From assembly GCA_021324915.1 (NCBI GenBank), contig JAJPIC010000024.1, positions 108,020-172,019 of the forward strand: a DNA stretch of 64,000 bases, written 5' to 3'. The stretch is from Beijerinckiaceae bacterium (GTDB lineage: Bacteria; Pseudomonadota; Alphaproteobacteria; Rhizobiales; Beijerinckiaceae). Under the pieces are notes generated by a model. It did not search any database. It was given only the letters and a program-made list of their open reading frames with translations, and had not been told where the DNA came from. Below, piece by piece: positions 1-10,334 of this stretch. The position numbers and the translations under genes are program-made. How positions within the stretch are numbered: position 1 is the first letter of the stretch; the number at the start of each line of letters is the position of its first letter.

Positions 1-903
1 GGCGGGACGGAATATTCGTCGCGCTACCGCGGCGGCGAGGGACTGGATCCCAAATTCGTCGCCGAGCTCAAGAAGCAATTCGGCTTCGACAAGCCGCCGC
101 TCGAGCGCTTTTTGCTGATGGTCAAGAATTATCTGCGCTTCGACTTCGGCAAATCCTATTACCGCGACGTTCCCGTCCTGCAGCTTATCGGGGAGAAATT
201 GCCGGTTTCGATCTCGCTCGGCCTCTGGATGACGCTCCTTTCCTATCTCATCTCGATTCCGCTCGGCATTTCGAAAGCGGTGCGCGACGGCTCGCGATTC
301 GACATCTGGACCTCGGCCGTCGTCATCGTCGGATACGCGATCCCGAGCTTTCTCTTCGCGATCCTGCTCATCGTGCTCTTCTGCGGGGGGTCGTTCTGGC
401 AGATCTTCCCGCTGCGGGGCCTGACGTCGGAGAACTTTTCGAGCCTCCCGCTCGCGGGAAAGATCCTCGATTATCTCTGGCACGTCACTCTGCCGGTTCT
501 TTCGCTCACGCTCGGCGCCTTTGCCACGATCACCTTTCTCACCAAGAATTCGTTTCTCGACGAAATCCGCAAGCAGTATGTGCAGACGGCCCGGATGAAG
601 GGTCTGACTGAGCGCAAGGTGCTCTATGGTCACGTCTTCCGCAACGCCATGATGATCGTCGTTGCCGGATTTCCTGGCGCTTTCGTCAATGCCTTTCTCG
701 GCGGCTCGCTATTGATCGAAACCATATTCTCTCTCGATGGATTGGGATTGCTTTCCTATGATTCGATCATTGATCGCGATTATCCCGTGGTGTTCGCCAA
801 TCTCTATATTTTCGCGCTGATCGGGCTTTTCGTGAACCTTCTCTCCGACTTGACCTATACCTGGATCGATCCTCGCATCGATTTCGAGACGCGCGAGGTC
901 TGA
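1..903 (+). CDS. yejB: Peptide/microcin C-type ABC transporter permease, YejB-like (5' truncated by window edge)
   Basis: Frame is open from base 1 ([37 protein letters not shown]...), continuing through ORF 112..903; BPD permease features; followed by yejE- and yejF-like genes. Confidence 0.85.
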   Translation, partial: GGTEYSSRYRGGEGLDPKFVAELKKQFGFDKPPLERFLLMVKNYLRFDFGKSYYRDVPVLQLIGEKLPVSISLGLWMTLLSYLISIPLGISKAVRDGSRFDIWTSAVVIVGYAIPSFLFAILLIVLFCGGSFWQIFPLRGLTSENFSSLPLAGKILDYLWHVTLPVLSLTLGAFATITFLTKNSFLDEIRKQYVQTARMKGLTERKVLYGHVFRNAMMIVVAGFPGAFVNAFLGGSLLIETIFSLDGLGLLSYDSIIDRDYPVVFANLYIFALIGLFVNLLSDLTYTWIDPRIDFETREV

Positions 904-904
904 T

Positions 905-2086
905 ATGAACCTGCCGGCGGTCTCCGGCCAGACTCAAGCCGAATTTCAGGCGCTCGCGCCGCCGCTGCCCCGCGGCTTCTTGCGGCTCACGCCGCTCAAC
1001 CGGCGCAGGCTCGCGAATTTCCGGCACAATAAGCGCGGCTTCTGGTCGCTTTGGATTTTCCTGCTTCTCTTCGTCGTATCGTTGTTTGCGGAATTCATCG
1101 CCAACGACAAGCCGATCTTTGTCTATTACAAGGGCGAATATCTCTTCCCGGTGCTGCGGGACTATCCTGAGTCGAAATTCGGCGGTTTCCTCGCGAGGAC
1201 CGATTACCGCGATCCTTTCATCGCCGACGAGATCGATGCGCACGGCTACATGGTCTGGCCGCCCGTCCACTTTTCCTACAACACGATCGAGAGTGCTTTG
1301 CCGACGCCGGCCCCGTCGCCGCCGACCTGGATGTTGACGAGGCAAGAATGCGAACGGGCTGCGGCGCGGGTTCTTGCGCCCGGCAAGCCCAATCGCGGCT
1401 GCGCCGACATCGAATGGAATTGGCTCGGCACGGACGATCAGGGGCGCGACGTCGTCGCCCGGCTGATCTACGGCTACCGCATTTCGATTCTCTTCGGCCT
1501 CGCGCTTGCTTCCATCTCATCGGTGATCGGCGTTGCCGCCGGGGCCATCCAGGGCTATTTCGGCGGCTGGACGGATCTCATTTTCCAGCGGTTGATCGAG
1601 ATCTGGTCCTCGCTGCCGCATCTCTATCTCCTGATCATTCTGTCTTCGATCATCACGCCCAGCTTTCTCGTTCTGCTCGGCATTCTCCTGCTCTTCTCCT
1701 GGGTCAATCTCGTCTATGTGGTGCGCGCCGAATTTCTGCGCGCGCGCAATTTCGAATATGTGACGGCCGCGCGCGCACTCGGCCTCTCGAACGTGCGGAT
1801 CATGGTAAAGCACCTTCTGCCGAACGCGACCGTGGCGACGCTCACCTTTCTGCCCTTCGTTCTCAACGGGTCGATCACGACGCTCACGTCCCTTGATTTC
1901 CTCGGCTTCGGCCTGCCGGTGGGCTCGCCCTCGCTCGGCGAACTGCTGCTCGAAGGCAAGTCGAACCTTCAGGCGCCTTGGCTCGGATTGTCCGGCTTTA
2001 TCGTCATTGCGGTGATGCTGTCGCTGCTCGTCTTTATCGGCGAGGCGGTGCGCGACGCCGTCGACCCGCGCAAGACGATCGGATGA
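905..2086 (+). CDS. yejE: Peptide ABC transporter permease, YejE-like
   Basis: WNWLGTDDQGRDVVARLIYGYRISILFGL and DFLGFGLPVGSPSLGELL motifs typical of DppC/YejE permeases; adjacent to yejB and yejF. Confidence 0.87.
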   Translation: MNLPAVSGQTQAEFQALAPPLPRGFLRLTPLNRRRLANFRHNKRGFWSLWIFLLLFVVSLFAEFIANDKPIFVYYKGEYLFPVLRDYPESKFGGFLARTDYRDPFIADEIDAHGYMVWPPVHFSYNTIESALPTPAPSPPTWMLTRQECERAAARVLAPGKPNRGCADIEWNWLGTDDQGRDVVARLIYGYRISILFGLALASISSVIGVAAGAIQGYFGGWTDLIFQRLIEIWSSLPHLYLLIILSSIITPSFLVLLGILLLFSWVNLVYVVRAEFLRARNFEYVTAARALGLSNVRIMVKHLLPNATVATLTFLPFVLNGSITTLTSLDFLGFGLPVGSPSLGELLLEGKSNLQAPWLGLSGFIVIAVMLSLLVFIGEAVRDAVDPRKTIG

Positions 2087-3714
2087 CGCAAATGTCGCCG
2101 CGCCTGCTCGAAGTCCGCGATCTTTCGGTGACCTTCCGCCACGAGGGGCGGGATTTTCGCGCGGTCGACGGCATTTCCTTCGGCGTCGAGCGCGGCCGCA
2201 CGCTGGCTCTCGTGGGAGAATCGGGGTCCGGCAAATCGGTGAGCGCGCTCTCGATCCTGCGCCTCTTGCCGCATGGCGTGAGGCTAGGCGGTGAAATCCT
2301 CTTCAAGCACGAGGACATCCTGCGAATGGGCCCGCGGAAATTGCGCTCGATCCGCGGGGCAGGCATCACGATGGTGTTCCAGGAGCCGATGACCTCGCTC
2401 AATCCCGTCCATACGATCGAGAGGCAGATCGGCGAGATCCTCGAGCTTCATGGCGCGCGCAAGGGCCTCAAGCTGCGGAACCGGATTATTGAACTGCTCC
2501 GGGAAGTCGGCATTCCCGATCCGGCCCATAGGCTCGGCGCCTATCCGCATCAGCTCTCGGGCGGGCAGCGCCAGCGCGTGATGATTGCGATGGCGCTCGC
2601 CAATCGTCCGGATCTTTTCATCGCCGACGAGCCGACGACGGCCCTCGACGTGACGGTCCAGGCCCAGATCCTGACGTTGTTGAAGGACCTTCAGGCGCGC
2701 TACGGCATGGCCATGCTCTTCATCACGCATGATCTGACGATCGTGCGCAAGCTCGCCGATGACGTTGCGGTGATGCAGAAGGGCCGCATCGTCGAGATGA
2801 ACGGCGTCGATGACATCTTCCGGGCGCCGAAACATCCCTATACGCAAGCTTTGCTCGCAGCCGAGCCGAAGGGTGCGCCGCCCGAGGCGGATTTCGCCTC
2901 GCCCGTCATTCTCGAGGCGCAGGACGTGCGCGTCCATTTTCCGATCAGGCGCGGTTTCCTGCGCCGCACGGTGGGCGCGGTCAAAGCCGTCGACGGCGTC
3001 TCGCTCAAGTTGCGTCAGGGCGAGACAATCGGCGTCGTCGGCGAGTCGGGGTCCGGCAAGACGTCGCTCGGCCTTGCCTTGCTGCGGCTCATCAGATCGG
3101 ACGGTCCGATCCTCTATCTGGGCCGGCGGATCGATGGATTGTCGTTCAGGTCCATGCGGCCGCTGCGCCGCGACATGCAGATCGTCTTCCAGGACCCTTA
3201 TGGATCGCTGTCGCCGCGGCTCTCGATTGCCGACATTGTTGCCGAGGGCCTCATCGCGCAGAAGACGCCGCTGAGCTTCGAGGAAAGGCGCGAGATCGTC
3301 GCCCGCGCGCTCGCCGATACGGGGTTAGACCCGGCCGCCATGGACCGCTATCCGCACGAATTTTCCGGCGGTCAGAGGCAGAGGGTCGCGATTGCCCGCG
3401 CCATGGTGCTGGAGCCGAAGTTCGTCGTGCTCGACGAGCCGACCTCGGCGCTCGACATGTCGGTTCAGGCGCAGATCGTCGATCTGTTGCGCGAACTGCA
3501 GAGCAAGCGAAATCTCGCCTATCTCTTCATCAGTCACGATCTGCGGGTGGTGAAGGCGCTCGCCAATGAAATCATCGTCATGCGCCACGGCAAGGTCGTG
3601 GAGCAGGGGGCGGCGACCGAGATTTTCGCCAATCCGCAGAACGAATATACCCGCGAGCTTTTCGCCGCGGCGTTCGCCGTCGAGGCCAAAAGCGTCGTTG
3701 CGCAGGAGGAATAG
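2083..3714 (+). CDS. yejF: ABC transporter ATP-binding protein with two nucleotide-binding domains, YejF-like
   Basis: Two Walker A motifs ([16 protein letters not shown]) and two [18 protein letters not shown] signatures; ATG at 2083 overlaps the yejE stop (ATGA). Confidence 0.9.
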   Translation: MTQMSPRLLEVRDLSVTFRHEGRDFRAVDGISFGVERGRTLALVGESGSGKSVSALSILRLLPHGVRLGGEILFKHEDILRMGPRKLRSIRGAGITMVFQEPMTSLNPVHTIERQIGEILELHGARKGLKLRNRIIELLREVGIPDPAHRLGAYPHQLSGGQRQRVMIAMALANRPDLFIADEPTTALDVTVQAQILTLLKDLQARYGMAMLFITHDLTIVRKLADDVAVMQKGRIVEMNGVDDIFRAPKHPYTQALLAAEPKGAPPEADFASPVILEAQDVRVHFPIRRGFLRRTVGAVKAVDGVSLKLRQGETIGVVGESGSGKTSLGLALLRLIRSDGPILYLGRRIDGLSFRSMRPLRRDMQIVFQDPYGSLSPRLSIADIVAEGLIAQKTPLSFEERREIVARALADTGLDPAAMDRYPHEFSGGQRQRVAIARAMVLEPKFVVLDEPTSALDMSVQAQIVDLLRELQSKRNLAYLFISHDLRVVKALANEIIVMRHGKVVEQGAATEIFANPQNEYTRELFAAAFAVEAKSVVAQEE

Positions 3715-3829
3715 GATGTTTTGGCGTCCGGGCGGTCCATTTTGCCCGGGTTTTCGAGCCGGAGGCTCCCAAAAGTGATAAAAACCCTGTAACGCCGATG
3801 CGGGCAATTGCGAAGAGTCAAGAGGGCGT

Positions 3830-4381
3830 GTGCGCGTAGACCAGGAAAGCGAGTGGAGCTCATTGCTGCGTGCCGCCAATGCCGGAGATGGGTCGGCTTA
3901 CCAGCGGCTGCTGAAGCAATTGGCGCCTGTCCTGCGCAGCTTCGTGCGCCGTGGCCTCGCGCGCGCCTCCGTGCCGGATGCGGATGCCGAGGACATCGTG
4001 CAGGAAACTTTGCTGGCCATTCATATCAAGCGCCACACATGGATCGAGACGGCGCCCGTGGCGCCCTGGATTTTTACCATTGCGCGCCACAAGATCATCG
4101 ATGCGCTGCGCCGGCGCGGGCGCCGGATCCACTTGCCGATCGATGATTACGCCGAGTTTCTGGCGGAAGAGGCCGAAGAGCCGAGCATGATCGGCGCCTT
4201 CGTCGACCGCCACATCGACAGCTTGCCGAGCGTCCAGCGCAAAGTGGTCGAAGCGATCGCGGTGAGCGGCGCCTCGATCGGCGAGGCGGCGGAGCGGCTG
4301 GCCATGAGCCGCGGCGCGGTCCGGGTCGCGCTGCATCGCGGCCTGGCTGCGCTTGCCGCGCGCGCTGCATCCAAGACTTGA
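3830..4381 (+). CDS. RNA polymerase ECF sigma-70 factor
   Basis: DAEDIVQETLLAIHIKRHTW region 2 and C-terminal region 4 HTH (GEAAERLAMSRGAVRVALHRGLAAL); next to an NrsF-like gene. Confidence 0.85.
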   Translation: MRVDQESEWSSLLRAANAGDGSAYQRLLKQLAPVLRSFVRRGLARASVPDADAEDIVQETLLAIHIKRHTWIETAPVAPWIFTIARHKIIDALRRRGRRIHLPIDDYAEFLAEEAEEPSMIGAFVDRHIDSLPSVQRKVVEAIAVSGASIGEAAERLAMSRGAVRVALHRGLAALAARAASKT

Positions 4382-4386
4382 GTGCC

Positions 4387-5025
4387 ATGAAGACAGACGA
4401 TTTGATCCGTGCCCTTGCTGCCGATCCGGAGGTCGAGAAAACGCCGCTCTCCCGGGCGCTCCTTTACGGGCTGGTTCCCGGCATTCTCGTCTCGCTCTTG
4501 CTTTACGGCCCGCTGATCGGCCCGCGGCCGCAATTGCTCGCGGTGATCACAGAGCCGCGGATCCTCTTCAAGATTCTCTATCCGCTCGCCGTCTTCGCCT
4601 GCGCCGGGCCGCTCGCCTTGCAATTGGCGCGGCCGACCGGTAACGCGCGGCCTCTCGTCGCTATCCTCGGCGTGCTGCTTCTGGTGCTGATCGGCGCCGT
4701 CATTATCGAGCTCTTCGTCCTGCCGCGCGATTTGTGGCGCGTCAGGCTCATCGGCCATAATGCGCTCGTTTGCATGGTTCTCATTCCGAGCTTCTCGGCC
4801 GCGCCACTCGTCGGGGCGCTTATTGCATTGCATCGCGGGGCACCCGACAATCCGGGGCTCGCCGGTGCGGCGGCCGGCCTGCTGGCAGGCGCCTTCGGCG
4901 CAGCCCTTTACGCTACCCATTGCCCGGATGATTCGCCGCTCTTCGTCGCAACCTGGTATGGGCTGGCCGTGCTCGTCGTGATGGCGGTCGGCGCGCTTGC
5001 CGGATCGCGCTTCCTGCGCTGGTGA
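4387..5025 (+). CDS. NrsF-like (DUF1109) integral membrane anti-sigma factor
   Basis: N-terminal MKTDDLIRALAADP followed by about six TM segments; directly downstream of an ECF sigma gene. Confidence 0.75.
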   Translation: MKTDDLIRALAADPEVEKTPLSRALLYGLVPGILVSLLLYGPLIGPRPQLLAVITEPRILFKILYPLAVFACAGPLALQLARPTGNARPLVAILGVLLLVLIGAVIIELFVLPRDLWRVRLIGHNALVCMVLIPSFSAAPLVGALIALHRGAPDNPGLAGAAAGLLAGAFGAALYATHCPDDSPLFVATWYGLAVLVVMAVGALAGSRFLRW

Positions 5026-5027
5026 TC

Positions 5028-5969
5028 ATGATCGGTCTTGTCGGAGATATTGGCGGAACGAGCGCGCGATTTGCCTTGGCAGAGCCTAATGGGCCGATTG
5101 CCGGCGCACGGATCTATGATCTGAACGATTGCGCTTCGCTCGCCGAAGCAATCGAAATTTATCTTGCCGAGCAAAGTCATTCGGAGCCGCCGGTTCAAGC
5201 CGTTCTGGCGGTTGCGGCACCGATCAGGGATGACGAAGTCGCCTTCACCAATTATCCCTGGCGGTTCTCGATCGAAGATCTGCGTGATCGGCTGAAGCTT
5301 CGAAAGTTGCGCGTCATCAATGATTTTGCCGCCAACGCGCTGGCAATCCCGTATCTTGCTCAGGAGGACCGCATCCAGATCGGTTCGGGCTCCCCGGTGG
5401 CCGGCTCGCCGATCGGCATTATCGGCCCGGGCACCGGGCTCGGCGTCAGCGCCCTCGTTCCCGATTCACGCATGCCTCTGCAGGGGGAGGGCGGGCACGT
5501 GACCATGGCGCCGGCCGATGCGCGCGAAAGTGCCGTCCTCGATCTCATGCGCCAGCGCTACGACCATGTCTCCGCCGAACGCGTCCTCTCAGGACCGGGG
5601 CTCGTCAATCTCTATAACGTGCTCTGCGAATTGGCCGATGTTCCGGCGGCTCCTTTCACCTCGGCGCAGATCAGCAGTCCGCAGACCTGGAAAGAAGATG
5701 CGCGTGCAAGGGAGGCGACGGAGATGTTCTGCGCCATGCTCGGCACGGTCGCCGGGAATTTGGCCCTGACGCTGGGCGCCGGCGGCGGCATTTACATCAC
5801 CGGCGGCATCGTGCCGAAACTCGGCGCGACCTTCGTCGAATCCTGCTTTCGCGAACGGTTCGAAGCCAAGGGACGATTTCGCGCCTATCTTGCGGAGATT
5901 CCGACCTACATGGTCATCCATCCGCTTCCGGCGCTCATGGGCGCGGCGGCCTTGTTGGATGCCGCGTGA
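5028..5969 (+). CDS. glk: Glucokinase
   Basis: VGDIGGTSARFALA phosphate-binding motif, INDFAANA, GPGTGLGVSAL, GGGIYITGGIVPK. Confidence 0.9.
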   Translation: MIGLVGDIGGTSARFALAEPNGPIAGARIYDLNDCASLAEAIEIYLAEQSHSEPPVQAVLAVAAPIRDDEVAFTNYPWRFSIEDLRDRLKLRKLRVINDFAANALAIPYLAQEDRIQIGSGSPVAGSPIGIIGPGTGLGVSALVPDSRMPLQGEGGHVTMAPADARESAVLDLMRQRYDHVSAERVLSGPGLVNLYNVLCELADVPAAPFTSAQISSPQTWKEDARAREATEMFCAMLGTVAGNLALTLGAGGGIYITGGIVPKLGATFVESCFRERFEAKGRFRAYLAEIPTYMVIHPLPALMGAAALLDAA

Positions 5970-6014
5970 ACATGTAGCGAAGGTTCACCCTCAATCACGC
6001 GCGAGGATCTCGAC

Positions 6015-6455
6015 GTGTTGCGACCCGGTCTCTTCGCTTTCGCCGCCGCTTCCGCCTTTCTCGGTGCGGCGCTTTACATCGACATCGTCGAACAACCGGC
6101 GCGGCTGCGGCTCGATTCGCCCTCGTCGATCCGCGAATGGACGCCGAGCTATCGGCGCGGCTTCATCATGCTCGCCGTACTCTCGGTCGTCTCGGCCATT
6201 CTGGCCTATGTCGATTTTTCCCGCAGCGGGAACGTGCTCTGGACGATCGGCGGCGTGCTCATTGTCGCGAGCTGGCTCTACGCCTATTTTGTGATGGCGC
6301 CGGTCAATATCTGGCTTTCTTCCTTGCCGCCGAACGCGCCGGCCGCAACGGTCCGCGAATTGATGGTCGATTGGGGCCTGCTCGAGTGGGGACAGAGCGC
6401 GATCGGTTTCGGCGCTTGGCTCCTCTATCTCGCGGCGCTTGCGACGCCTTATTGA
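6015..6455 (+). CDS. DUF1772-like membrane protein
   Basis: Four-TM protein of about 146 aa with RRGFIMLAVLSVVSA and NVLWTIGGVLIVASWLYAYFVMAPVN; likely TTG start. Confidence 0.5.
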   Translation: MLRPGLFAFAAASAFLGAALYIDIVEQPARLRLDSPSSIREWTPSYRRGFIMLAVLSVVSAILAYVDFSRSGNVLWTIGGVLIVASWLYAYFVMAPVNIWLSSLPPNAPAATVRELMVDWGLLEWGQSAIGFGAWLLYLAALATPY

Positions 6456-6612
6456 AGATCGGCGCTTTCTTCTGCACTTGCGGCTGCACATCATTCGCGC
6501 GCGCCGCCAATCAGCGGCCTTCAATCCCAGATCTCAAAAAGGAGCGGGAGCGATCCTTCGAGGGGAACTTATCCGCCACGCTGATGGTTTAGCTCTTTAC
6601 GGAGGGGCTGCC

Positions 6613-6765
6613 ATGTCTTCCTTGATCTTTGCTGCAGTCGTCGTGCAATTCTCCTCGGCCCTCATCGTGGGGACCGTCATCCGCGCGCGTCTCAAAGCCG
6701 TCGAGAAGGCGGGCGCGCGGCAGCGGCGTTCCGGTACGGCGGGAGCGAGAGATCGTTCGGCGTGA
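6613..6765 (+). CDS. Hypothetical small membrane protein (50 aa)
   Basis: ATG preceded by GGAGG; MSSLIFAAVVVQFSSALIVGTVIRARLK has one TM followed by a basic tail. Confidence 0.4.
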   Translation: MSSLIFAAVVVQFSSALIVGTVIRARLKAVEKAGARQRRSGTAGARDRSA

Positions 6766-6790
6766 CGAGTCTCGAAGAGCGTAGGGACGC

Positions 6791-6940
6791 ATGGTCAACA
6801 ACAACATTCTTTATTTGGTGATCGGCGTGCTCCTCGTGGCGGTCGGCATCTTTGCATACCAGAGGTACGAAGAGGCCAAAAAACCGCAAGGCTTGCAGAT
6901 CACCATCGGTCCAAACGGAGCGTCTGTAGAGAGTAAGTAA
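6791..6940 (+). CDS. Hypothetical small membrane protein (49 aa)
   Basis: Manual translation MVNNNILYLVIGVLLVAVGIFAYQRYEEAKKPQGLQITIGPNGASVESK*; below the ORF-track length cutoff; one TM plus soluble tail. Confidence 0.6.
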   Translation: MVNNNILYLVIGVLLVAVGIFAYQRYEEAKKPQGLQITIGPNGASVESK

Positions 6941-7440
6941 CGGATAGGACAGTGGAATTTGCGTATCGTGCGAAGTCCGAGCGGGAGGCTCGCCTTCGAA
7001 CGGTCGAGTCTGAGCTTTTGCAACTGGAACTTGCTCCGCAATTTGAATTAGTTCATAGCCGACCTTGCTGCTGAACAAGGCGCGGTCGATGAACCTTCGG
7101 CGTAAAGCGGGACGGCCCCACAGGCGCATGTCTTATGACTCGCGGCTCCGCGTGCGCAGCCGATCCGAATCATCTCTGCCCAAGTCCAAGCTGTTGCCGG
7201 TGCCCATCTCGATTATGGACCGGCGGCTTGTACGAAATGCCGCCCCAAAGCACGACGGCGATGGATTGCCTGTCGTGACAGAAATCTCCGATTGCGAGAA
7301 ATCTTGAAGCGCTTCAAAGACCGGTCGTTCGGCTGAATTGAAGATGTTCGCGCGCCTTCGATCCGCGCGCAAGGACCGAATCGAACACAGCCCCGAACAA
7401 CCAACCCAAAACCACAAGTCTGATTGGCAGGATCAGGTCA

Positions 7441-7515
<75 letters not shown>

Positions 7516-7593
7516 GCGCCTTCGTGCGGAGGGGGAGCTATATCGGCTCAGGACAGGCGACGCAAGGCCGCCGCTTCCGAGCGGGGATCCGGT

Positions 7594-7977
7594 TCAGGCG
7601 GCGAGCAGGCGCTGGACCTCGTTGACGAGGTCCTTCAGGTGAAAGGGCTTCGATAGGATCTTCGCCTGACGCGGCGCGTTATTGTCGGGATTGAGCGCGA
7701 CAGCGGCGAAGCCGGTGATGAACATCACCTTGATCTCCGGGTCGAGTTCGGTTGCTCGGCGGGCGAGCTCGATCCCGTCCATTTCCGGCATCACGATATC
7801 GGTAAGGAGCAATTCGAAAGGCTCTTCGCGCAGCCGGTTGTACGCCGATAATCCGTTGTCGAAGGACGAGACCGTATAGCCGGCGTTCTGCAGCGCCTTG
7901 GCGAGAAACCGGCGCATGTCGCTATCGTCTTCGGCGAGCAGGATCTTGCGATTTTGCGAGAAGGACGTGTCAGTCAT
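7594..7977 (-). CDS. cpdR: Single-domain response regulator CpdR
   Basis: KILLAEDDSDMRRFLAKALQNAGY...LLLTDIVMPEMDGIELARRA...MFITGFAAVALNPD...LSKPFHLKDLVNEV closely matches CpdR receivers; divergent from an N-formylglutamate amidohydrolase gene as in other alphaproteobacteria. Confidence 0.85.
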   Translation of the reverse strand: MTDTSFSQNRKILLAEDDSDMRRFLAKALQNAGYTVSSFDNGLSAYNRLREEPFELLLTDIVMPEMDGIELARRATELDPEIKVMFITGFAAVALNPDNNAPRQAKILSKPFHLKDLVNEVQRLLAA

Positions 7978-8177
7978 TATTGCCTCGGGGTGTCGGCTTA
8001 AGAGAACCCGGTTAGGTAAAAATCGAGTGAAAATCCAGGACCTTTGCGCTAACCATGTTCACCGGAGTTCGTTTTGGATTTGACGCCGGGCGTGATGGAC
8101 AGGGTGGCGTTCTCTTGCCAGAGTGGCGGCTCGAGCCTGATGCAGCGCCGGTAATGACACCGGTCGGGAGCTAAACC

Positions 8178-9113
8178 ATGGCCAAGGCCGGCAATCGACC
8201 CTCGCTGGCGGGCACACCGCATGAGCCGGAGCTCGATCCGCCTTTCGAAGTGATCGAGCCCGACACGCTGACCTCTCCGTTCGTCTTTTCCTCTCCACAT
8301 TCCGGCTCGGTCTATCCGCAGCGCTTCTTGGCGAGTGCCAGGCTCGATGCGATGACGCTGCGCAGGTCAGAAGACGCTTATGTCGATGAGCTCTTCGCCG
8401 GCGCGGTCGAGCGCGGTGCGCCGCTCGTGTGCGCAAGGTTTCCGCGCGCCTATCTCGACTTGAACCGCGAGCCCTATGAGCTCGACCAGCGAATGTTCGA
8501 GACACGTCTGCCGGCTTTCGCCAATACGCGGTCGGTGCGCGTTGCCGGCGGGCTCGGCACGATTGCGCGCGTCGTCGGCGATTCGCAGGAGATCTATGCC
8601 CATCGCCTCAAGGTGGACGAGGCGCTCGCCAGGATCGAAAAGCTTTATAAGCCCTATCATCGGACCTTGCAGGCGCTGCTCGGCCGCGCGCGGCAGGCCT
8701 TCGGGCTCGCGGTCCTCATCGATTGCCATTCCATGCCGTCGGTTTCGACCCTGCCGCTACCGGAAAGCAGCGATAGGAAAATCAAGGCCGACTTCGTGTT
8801 GGGTGATCGTTTCGGCACGAGTTGCGAGACCGAACTCGTCGATTATGTGGAACATGAGCTGCGCGAAAAAGGTTATACCGTTCTGCGCAACAAACCTTAT
8901 GCCGGCGGCTTCATCACCGAACATTATGGCGACCCGGCAAATAATTTTCATGCCATGCAAATCGAGGTGAACCGCGCTCTTTACATGGACGAACGCAGCC
9001 TTGAAAAGGCGGAACGTTTCAAAGAGATCGCGGGCGATCTTTCGAGAGTGTTCGAACGGCTCGCCGCCTATGTCGCGGGCCGATATGGGCGCCAACGCGC
9101 CGCTGCCGAATGA
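8178..9113 (+). CDS. N-formylglutamate amidohydrolase family protein
   Basis: FVFSSPHSGSVYP, DAYVDELFAGAVERGAPLVCARFPRAYLDLNREPYELD, AVLIDCHSMPS and NKPYAGGFITEHYG motifs. Confidence 0.88.
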   Translation: MAKAGNRPSLAGTPHEPELDPPFEVIEPDTLTSPFVFSSPHSGSVYPQRFLASARLDAMTLRRSEDAYVDELFAGAVERGAPLVCARFPRAYLDLNREPYELDQRMFETRLPAFANTRSVRVAGGLGTIARVVGDSQEIYAHRLKVDEALARIEKLYKPYHRTLQALLGRARQAFGLAVLIDCHSMPSVSTLPLPESSDRKIKADFVLGDRFGTSCETELVDYVEHELREKGYTVLRNKPYAGGFITEHYGDPANNFHAMQIEVNRALYMDERSLEKAERFKEIAGDLSRVFERLAAYVAGRYGRQRAAAE

Positions 9114-9228
9114 TCGATCAAAGCCGAGGAGAGCGGAGGACCGCAGAGCTGCCAAAAGAGCCGCTAAGAAATCGAACGAGGCAGCGCGGGCAATCAAACG
9201 AGGAAGCGCGGAAACGCGGCAATAAAGA

Positions 9229-9253
9229 GGCCGCTTGCGATTCGCAAGCGGCC
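9229..9253. terminator. Perfect 12-bp inverted-repeat hairpin, probable terminator
   Basis: GGCCGCTTGCGA-T-TCGCAAGCGGCC, just downstream of the amidohydrolase and a small ORF; no strong T-tract. Confidence 0.5.
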
Positions 9254-9536
9254 CAAGTCTAGGGAGGAAACGCCCAAGGAGGGCATCGGCGACAACCGGG
9301 TTGCCGCACCGCAATAATATGCACGTGCATCGCACAAAGCGCAAGTCCTACTGACCTACTTTAGGAAACTGCGTCCGCGGGCCGCATCCTGATCGCCATT
9401 GCCTTGTTTTTCAATCTGTTATCGGAACTGCTACCGTTCAGCCGCACGCTGACGGATGGGGAATCGAGGTCGATCCTCACAGAAAATTAAATTTCCTCTG
9501 GCGACCGGGCCCGGTCCGCCCCGTCCGGGAAGGGTT

Positions 9537-10334
9537 ATGACAGCCGTCGATCTAGCCGCCTTTGTCGAAGAGCTTGCCGATCTTGCCGGGCGCACGGTTC
9601 TGCCCTTTTTCCGCACGGCGATCGGGGCCGAGGACAAAAGCGCCGGCGGCCAGTTCGATCCGGTGACGGAGGCCGACCGCGCCGCGGAAGTGGCGATGCG
9701 CCGGCGCATTCGCGAGACCTTCGCCCTGCATGGAATCATCGGCGAGGAATTCGGCGCAGAGCGGCCGGATGCCGAATATGTGTGGGTGCTCGATCCGATC
9801 GACGGGACAAAGAGCTTTATTTCCGGCATGCCCACCTGGGGCTGTCTGATCGGGCTCATCCACAACGGCCGGCCGATCTATGGCGTAATGACGCAGCCTT
9901 TCACGCGCGAAAGGTTCGTCGGCGACGGCGAAGTCGCACGTTGGCGCGGGCCCGGACTCGATCATGCGATCACCGAGCGCAAGCTCCATACGCGCTCTTG
10001 CGCGACGCTCGCACGGGCGACCGTAATGACGACGTCGCCACTCCTTTATTCCGAGGAGGCCCTGAAAGCCTTCCGGCGCGTCGAGAAGGCAGCTCGGCTG
10101 TCTCGCTACGGTTATGATTGCTACGCCTTCGCCATGCTGGCGGCGGGCCATGTCGATTGCGTGATCGAGGCCGATGTGAAGACCCATGACATCGCGCCTC
10201 TGATGCCGATCATCGAAGGCGCCGGCGGAATCATCACGACATGGACCGGCGGCGATGCCGCGCAAGGCGGCAATGTGATTGCGGTCGGCGATCCGCGCCT
10301 ACATGCCGCGGCTCTGAACCTGCTTGCTTCTTAA
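9537..10334 (+). CDS. Inositol monophosphatase family protein, probable histidinol-phosphatase (HisN type)
   Basis: DPVTEADRAAE, IIGEEFG, WVLDPIDGTKSFISGMPTWG and HDIAPLMPIIEGAGG motifs; ATG at 9537. Confidence 0.85.
   Translation: MTAVDLAAFVEELADLAGRTVLPFFRTAIGAEDKSAGGQFDPVTEADRAAEVAMRRRIRETFALHGIIGEEFGAERPDAEYVWVLDPIDGTKSFISGMPTWGCLIGLIHNGRPIYGVMTQPFTRERFVGDGEVARWRGPGLDHAITERKLHTRSCATLARATVMTTSPLLYSEEALKAFRRVEKAARLSRYGYDCYAFAMLAAGHVDCVIEADVKTHDIAPLMPIIEGAGGIITTWTGGDAAQGGNVIAVGDPRLHAAALNLLAS

Noticed and set aside
7065-7417. Short ORFs between the small membrane proteins and tRNA-Val
   Set aside because: Mutually overlapping on both strands, no motif or coding signal.
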